Origin: Lutraria lutraria
Taxonomy: Eukaryota > Mollusca > Bivalvia > Venerida > Mactridae
Direction: 5' to 3'
Assembly (NCBI GenBank): GCA_964023205.1
Contig: OZ026844.1
Coordinates: 30,551,326 to 30,615,325, forward strand
DNA: 64,000 nt
This document shows, piece by piece, positions 58,401 to 64,000 of the stretch (the stretch's first letter is position 1; each line of letters starts with the position of its first letter). A model generated the notes under the pieces. That model made no database searches and was not told the origin of the DNA. It worked only from the letters and a program-made list of their open reading frames with translations. The translations under genes were made by a program, and so were the position numbers.

Positions 58401-61400
58401 GCGTGTCCCATTTTAGGTCGGATAACATGTCAGTGACGCTGCTAGTACGTGAATAATCGTGCTTCACGAATCTCGCAGCTCGCCTCTGGACCATTTCCAG
58501 TTGGTTAACTTGGTGATCAGTGTATGGTGACCAGACACTTGAGGCGTATTCCACGGTTGGTCGAACATAGGTCTTATATGCATTTGCTTTAGCTTTAGGA
58601 GGGCTGGATCGTATGTTGCGTCTGATGAAGGATAGGGTGGAATTGGCTTTTTTTGTGATATTATCAATGTGAGTTTTCCAAGAAAGATCAGACGATATTG
58701 TGACACCAAGATATTTAGCTTGTTTAGTTGTATTGAGGGTTGAGCCATGGATGGAATAGGTATTGTTGATAGGGTGTCTTTTTTTGGTGATATGGATGAC
58801 TTCACATTTGTCAGGATTGAAGGACATTTGCCAATCATTTTCCCAGGATTGGAGGTTGTCAAGATCTGCTTGAAGCTGGTGTGAGTCCTCCTGGCTATGA
58901 ATAGTACGGTAGAGGAGGCAGACATCAGCAAACAATCTAGCTGTGGATTGAACTTTGGATGGTAGGTCATTTATGTAGGCCAAAAAGAGAAGAGGGCCCA
59001 GGACGCTGCCTTGGGGGACACCAGAGGTAACAGATGAGGTGGCAAAATGTGAGCCCTCAAGGACAACCTGCTGAGTTCGAAATAGCAGGAAATCTTCAAT
59101 CCAGGAATGAGTTGAACCTCTGATACCATAGTGGTCAAGTTTCTGAAGAAGGCGAGAGTGTGGAACTTTGTCAAAAGCTTTAGAAAAGTCTAATAAGACG
59201 GCATCGACTTGAGTGTTATTGTCTATGCCTTGCGCTAGGTCATTGATGGTTGTTATTAGTTGTGAATCACAGGAGCGTCTTTTTCTAAACCCATGCTGAT
59301 AGTCAGAAAGTATGTTGTGAGTTTCAAAGTGAGAAATAATGTTGCTATGAATGATGTGTTCCAGTACTTTACAAGTGACTGATGTTAAGGAGATAGGCCT
59401 GTAGTTAGATGGGGAAGAACGAAGTCCCTTCTTGAAGACAGGTGCGACAAGCGCTGTTTTCCAGTCAAGAGGAATCAGGCCTTGGTCCAAAGATAGCTGG
59501 AATAGTTTAGTTAACCCAGGAGATAGCTCTTCAGATGCAAGTTTAAGAAGTCTGGTTGGTATTTTGTCTGGACCTGGTGCTTTGTGGGCCTTAAGGTTGG
59601 ACAGTAATTTTTGGACACCCTTGATTGTTACAGATATGGGATTGATAGTAGGTATTTCACTTGGTGGTAGGGTAGGGTGTTGAGTTTCATTTTCTTTAGT
59701 AAAAACAGAAGTGAATTGGTCGTTGAGTATGGTAGCCTTCTGTTCATTGTTATTATATGTCAGGCCGTCTTTCTTGAGGGCAGATACACCAAGACTGTCT
59801 TTTCTTCTGGATTTGATGTAGTTCCAGAAGACTTTCGGGTTTTTGTGGTCAGTTGCGAGCATGTCAGAGATGTGAGCCTCATGAGTGGACCTGCATAAGC
59901 GTTGTGCCTTCCTTTTGATTTCCTTGTATTTGGTCCAGTCAGATTGGGAGCCAGATCTCTTTGCACGGCGGAACCACCGTTTCTTAAGTCGACTGATTCG
60001 ACGCACGCCTCTGGTGATCCAAGGTTGGTCAAACTCTGTCGTTAAGGGGACTTCATCGTTGATTATGTTAATGCAACCATCCCGAAATACCTCCCATACA
60101 TAGTTTACACTTGTGTTTTCTTGGATAGTCTGTATAATGGTGCATGATAGTGCTTTACATTTTTGTTTTATTTGCTCTATGTTGGCTTTACCCCACATGT
60201 ATATGGCATGTTTTGGTGGTTTTACACGTGGTGCACACATATTGGTATCTATGAAGACGGCATGATGATCACTTATGCCAGGAATAGCCGTACAGCGGTT
60301 AACAAGCTGTGGTCGGTTTGTAAAGAAGAGATCGAGTGTATTTTCACCCCTAGTTGGGAAGTCAATGATTTGTGTTAGGCCTAAATCAGATTCAAAATGG
60401 AGAAAGTTTTCGTTAATGGTTTTCTTGTACTGGTGGCCATTGATGGAGTTGTTAGACCAGTTAATATCTGGTAGGTTAAAGTCCCCAGCAATCCAGATAG
60501 TGGCTTTTTGAAATTTGTTACAGATGTATGAAATAGATTGTAGTAGTTGTTTTGCATAATCTTCATCATTGTTTGTAGGCCTATAGGCTGATCCAATGAT
60601 AAGGGTTTCATTGTTAATGCATTCTATTTTCTGAAATAGTATGTCACATGGAGTGTTGACTTCAACTGGCTCACTAATAATGTTATCTTTGATAAGGATA
60701 AGGCTTCCTCCATAGCCATCAGGTCTGTCCTTTCGATGGATGTTGAAATTGCAGTTGGGAGGCAGGACTTCGGCATCATAGATTGATGGGTTTAACCAGG
60801 TTTCACAGCCACACACAATATCGCAGTTAACAGAGTCCAGAAAATTCCAGAAACTTGATTTCTTTTTAGGGCTGGTGACACTTTGAATGTTTAAGTTTGC
60901 TAATCTGATGTTATTTGTGCGAAGCTTTTGTTTGGGTACTCTTTTAGGGCTTGAGCAGGATGGAGGGAATTCGGATGGACTTGAGGTGCTGTTGGTATTT
61001 CCAGAGATGCTAGAAATGTTAGATATATTGACACTGGAGATGCTTTCATGTTCTGAACAATCGCTGCTTCGGACAGAGTGCAGACTTGTGCTACGGCTGG
61101 TATGAGCCGAGTCATTCTGGTGGACATACACCGATTCAAAGAGGGATGAAGAGAAATTAGGAATACCGCAAGAAAAACAAGTGAAGGTCATGTCATTGTC
61201 AGTTTTGGTATATGGTAGGAAGACATCATCATTCATTTGTATGCACCTGGAGTGGTACCAAGTTTCACACTCGTCACAACAGATGGCCTTTTGGTTCCAG
61301 TGACAGCCTTTTTCACATACGCCACATGGAAACTTGATTTTACGCTGTGTTGGGCCAGGGTTTAGTTGTGTATCAGATGAACGGAGAATTAGGAGCATAC

Positions 61401-63043
61401 TTAGATATCGAAGATGTTGTTTACGTCTGAACAAGATACTACGACCGCTTCTGTAAGAATTTGTGTATCTGTATTGTTCTTTTTAGGACATACTGATCAA
61501 TTTCGCATATGATCGACTGACAATCTTGCATTAGTATGTGAAATTAGTCCATATTGGTGTGGCCGCATTTTTTCCGACCAAAGGAAATCGGGTCAAATTC
61601 TAGCGTTTCTTGTTCGATTTCTCAGTAACGGATTGGTCTAGGAATTTAGTTTTGGTCTTATTTTGTGCAAAAATATATACGTGAAACCGCTGCAAACTTT
61701 GATTTGAAGAATTCATCCGTATTGCTTTATAGTTTTGTGTTTTGTAAAGGTGGTGCTCATTCACCGAAACGAAGAGATATATGCCTTCTTATAGTATATA
61801 TACCAGTTGAATGCCATGAATGGGGTCAAATTTTAGGACAATTTTATTTTTCATTTAAGGTTATTATGGTGAAGTTATTTTGTTTTATGTATAATTTATT
61901 ACAATTTTACCATCACAGGTCCGTTACTTCTGCCTGTGGCTAGGTTTCCATGCAAAGATGATACATACCAAGTTTAGTCAAGATTGGTCAATCCAAACTT
62001 AAGTCATTGACCAGAAACCACATGTTTGAGGCTTGCTTGACAAACCCCAGTCTAATATCCAGGTTTCAAATTCGTGAAAACCTTATTAAAAAACATGACC
62101 TTTTTGCATGTTTTTAGCATATTCCAATACAATTATTGTAAATGTATCACAGTTAGGTTGCTGACATTTAAAACACTCATCTTTAAAATTTTCCAACCAA
62201 GAACAATAACAATTATTCAAAGACCAGGAAATTAACAAAGAACATGCCTACAATTATCAATTCTGTGGACATTGACGAAACTGCTAAGGATATACATGTA
62301 ACCACATGTTCCTTTTTTTCCACATATAAAAAAGTTAATAAATATAACCAAAAAGGTACCACTATTTTTATGGTCAAAACTTACACTTTCAGCGCTGAAT
62401 TCATTAATTCAATTACAAATGTTTTAGCTTTTAACTCTAAATACTAAATGTTAATATCATAAATTACCGGTATATAACATTTTATCCTAAATGGGCCTAT
62501 TTAAGCATTTTTATGCCCCCTGGCCCACATTGATAGATTGGCGGTTATTTGTTTTTGGCCTGTCTTTCTGTCTGTTTGTACCAAACATTAACCTTGCCAA
62601 TAAAATCAAAACACTTCCACAAACATTCTTCAAATTTCATATGTTGGTTCCTCATAACAACCTGTACAGGACCTATGCATTTTAAGGTCAGTAGGTCAAG
62701 GTCACCCAGAGCGGGCAAATCTTGTTTGACTGTGTTTTAATCTTTACAAAAGAAGCATCAAAAATCATGTAACTGAGATTCAGTTCATAAAACTACGTTC
62801 AAACAGTGTAAATTTTGTAGAAAGATCAACCGAAATGGAGATAAAACAAATAACAACTCACTTTTTCTGTCTTTGTGATCGCCCCTGGTTACTATCGGCA
62901 CTGCTAACAGCTGGTGTAGAAGGTTGAGAGTAGGGTGTATATTCTTGTTTGATAAAATCTTTGGTCAAATCACTACCACTTCCTTTTGTCATTGCAACGT
63001 AACTTGCTTTCATACTCGGAGTACGCCTACCTTGACACTGCAT
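55415..63043 (-). CDS. ING3: ING3 (inhibitor of growth 3), 3' three coding exons
   Basis: Subunit of the NuA4/TIP60 histone acetyltransferase complex; its PHD finger reads H3K4 trimethylation (family knowledge). Exons in window: 63043-62862, 57301-57016, 55525-55415 (stop TAG), joining in frame to 192 residues. The first has [11 protein letters not shown], a hallmark of ING3 rather than ING1/2/4/5. The second has a poly-Gln run, then [19 protein letters not shown], the start of the PHD finger. The last completes it with [20 protein letters not shown] and WYCPQC, so all eight Cys4-His-Cys3 zinc ligands are present; it ends in a basic tail KRRGRR. The N-terminal ING domain lies beyond the right edge. 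The intron 57302-62861 contains a LINE in the same orientation. Confidence 0.95.
56315..56556 (-). mobile_element. tRNA-derived SINE, family A, full-length
   Basis: On the minus strand: tRNA-like head with A box gttgagtggttaagg and B box gggttcaagccc, then the family body and the ggcgtaaaactcaaacaaac tail. It lies in the ING3 intron 55526-57015. Confidence 0.85.
57208..57237 (-). repeat. CAA/CAG repeat coding poly-Gln in ING3
   Basis: The coding strand carries about ten consecutive Gln codons, mostly CAA with interspersed CAG, just upstream of the PHD finger. Confidence 0.9.
57379..57660 (+). repeat. Dispersed repeat starting AACAAGAGGGCCATGATGGC
   Basis: It begins with the palindrome-rich agggccatgatggccct, reads atcgctcacc, and ends ggacggaggacggacatcac. 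Relatives are at 25514-26143 and 63601-63875. It lies in the large ING3 intron. Confidence 0.65.
57731..57943. mobile_element. MITE with 67-bp arms
   Basis: Arms 57731-57797 and 57877-57943 are near-perfect inverted repeats (containing aaacttttgaatagaaattt) around a 79-bp AT-rich loop. Non-coding. Confidence 0.85.
58129..61398 (-). mobile_element. LINE polyprotein: PHD finger, AP endonuclease, reverse transcriptase
   Basis: An uninterrupted minus-strand frame of 1,089 codons from the first ATG at 61398; the frame is open back to a TAA at 61485. Residues 25-77 form a Cys/His PHD-type zinc finger (CGVC, CDEC, WYHSRC, CFSC). From about 165 to 380 is an APE-type endonuclease with CETW, GDFNLPD (305-311) and SDHH (376-379), which nicks target DNA. 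The RT follows with [22 protein letters not shown] and [14 protein letters not shown]. The catalytic box reads FADV where FADD is expected (Val codon 58921-58923), so one metal-binding Asp is lost. The C-terminal region ([15 protein letters not shown], then [12 protein letters not shown]) is typical of the CR1/Rex1/jockey group. It sits in an ING3 intron, same strand, and is probably a non-autonomous recent copy. Element ends were not defined. Confidence 0.92.
61486..62503. other. ING3 intron sequence right of the LINE
   Basis: About 61445-61510 is an inverted relative of 57657-57735. The rest shows no gene; the short open frames have no domains. Confidence 0.4.
62504..62730 (+). repeat. Dispersed repeat, same family as 9431-9660
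   Basis: Words in order: ttatgccccctggcccac, tttctgtctgtttgtacc, aaacattaaccttgcc, aaatttcatatgttggtt, aggtcaaggtcaccc. It lies in the ING3 intron about 130 bp from an exon. Confidence 0.6.
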
Positions 63044-63103
63044 CTAAAGGGAGGATAAGAAGTAACAATAATTTCTGGCAGCAAATTTATTTCATTTAAT
63101 TTG

Positions 63104-63281
63104 TACAGTGCAACCTCCCTACAACAGCCACCAATGGGAAGGACAAAAATGGCTGTTGTAAGAAGGTCACTGTTCTTGAGAGTAAAACTAGAGTAATACG
63201 TCAATTTGGGTTGCTAGTATACTAGCTGTAATAGGGGGTGGCTGTTGTTCGGAAGTGACCTTTCATTGAAGTTATACTGTA
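63104..63281. repeat. AACCT-type MITE-like element in ING3 intron
   Basis: Starts tacagtgcaacctccctaca and ends ttatactgta. Internal half-units are aatggctgttgtaag and ggtggctgttgttcgg. It is 60 bp upstream of the exon at 63043. Confidence 0.6.
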
Positions 63282-63600
63282 TTTTCATCTCAATATTATC
63301 TAACTTTCCTACAAGTTTCAAATAATTATCTTTAATGGTTGTGATGTTATGGTAAAGACAAATACTCTTCACAGACAGACGGGGAGACATGCACTGACAG
63401 AGACCATTGCCAACAACGTAAGTCCCTCAGCTTTTTATTTGGGAATAATAAAAGTAACATCTATCACTACCATATTTACGATGGACTTGTGAGGGAACAC
63501 TAATTCATTTCCTTTTCTGTGGGGGTAGAAGTGAGACCAAATCAATAAAATTTGAGTGTGGCGAAAGAGAAAAGTGAGAATCCAATGCAAGCTGTCAAAA

Positions 63601-63875
63601 AACAAGAGGGCCAAGATGGCTCTATATTGCTCACATGAATATCATTGCTTGCTGATGAAAACAGTGTTTTGAGCCTGGGTCAGGAGGTCTGATGTTATCA
63701 AGGTTTTCCTGTGACTTGACAAAGTACCAAGCCTCTCACCCCTGATGACCCATGTACTAACTTGTGTAAGATATCATTAAGACAAATATTTCTGACAAGG
63801 TTTCGTGAAGATCCAATCAAAACTATGACCTCTAGAGTGTACTAAGTACTTTGTGCTCCTGTGAGCTAAAAACTA
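63601..63875. repeat. Dispersed repeat starting AACAAGAGGGCCAAGATGGC
   Basis: Starts agggccaagatggctct, ends ctcctgtgagcta. The block gatccaatcaaaactatgac is the complement of a block at 25714-25734. No ING3 exon was recognised between 63044 and the window end. Confidence 0.6.
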
Positions 63876-64000
63876 AGAAATGTGTGGGTTAAAATGATTC
63901 ACAAACGCAATTCACAGTCATTAGCATTCAGTTGGTACAACAGGGTTTGACACAAACTGTTTTTGCCTGGGATCCCGAAAGGAATCCCTAGCTAAAAACT

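Noticed and set aside
59432..61139. Several plus-strand and out-of-frame minus-strand open frames
   Set aside because: They are shadows of the 1,089-codon LINE frame.

Overview
This window looks like genomic DNA from a lophotrochozoan animal, most likely a bivalve mollusc. It is AT-rich, with GT-AG introns, widely spaced genes and very many small dispersed repeats (tRNA-derived SINEs, MITEs, foldback elements, minisatellites). The host genes supported are animal genes: a TBK1/IKK-epsilon kinase, two melatonin-receptor-like GPCRs, a C2-domain protein and the chromatin reader ING3. The species is not identified; the bivalve call rests on gene content and repeat style.

Layout. 0.7-11.1 kb, plus strand: the last 14 coding exons of a TBK1/IKK-epsilon homologue (kinase C-lobe, ubiquitin-like domain, scaffold coiled coils, C-terminus); earlier exons lie off the left edge. 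11-18.7 kb: no supported host gene; MITEs, a hAT-like MITE with a target duplication, and a decayed non-LTR retroelement tail. 18.7-23.1 kb and 34.4-40.7 kb, minus strand: two tandem paralogous class A GPCR genes, each of two coding exons with the intron at the same place and phase. 41.6-41.9 kb: a dead Ty3/gypsy reverse-transcriptase fragment. 43.3-44.7 kb, plus strand: a single-exon gene with a TATA box whose product ends in a C2-like fold. 45-53 kb: repeat-dominated, with a 1.2 kb near-palindrome and a minisatellite of about 40 copies of a 31-bp unit. 55.4-64 kb, minus strand: the 3' half of ING3, whose 5.6 kb intron holds a PHD-endonuclease-RT LINE with an uninterrupted frame but a mutated catalytic motif.

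The host genes do not form a pathway or operon. The only functional grouping is the GPCR pair, which looks like a local duplication. Much of the remaining sequence is repeats, several nested in one another, and copies in this window can be compared to read insertion order. I found no novel defence, biosynthetic or regulatory system. The most noteworthy items are a five-fold tandem duplication of a splice donor in TBK1, the long foldback palindrome, the LINE with its mutated active site, and a large family of short elements that share a TACAGT...AACCT terminal design.
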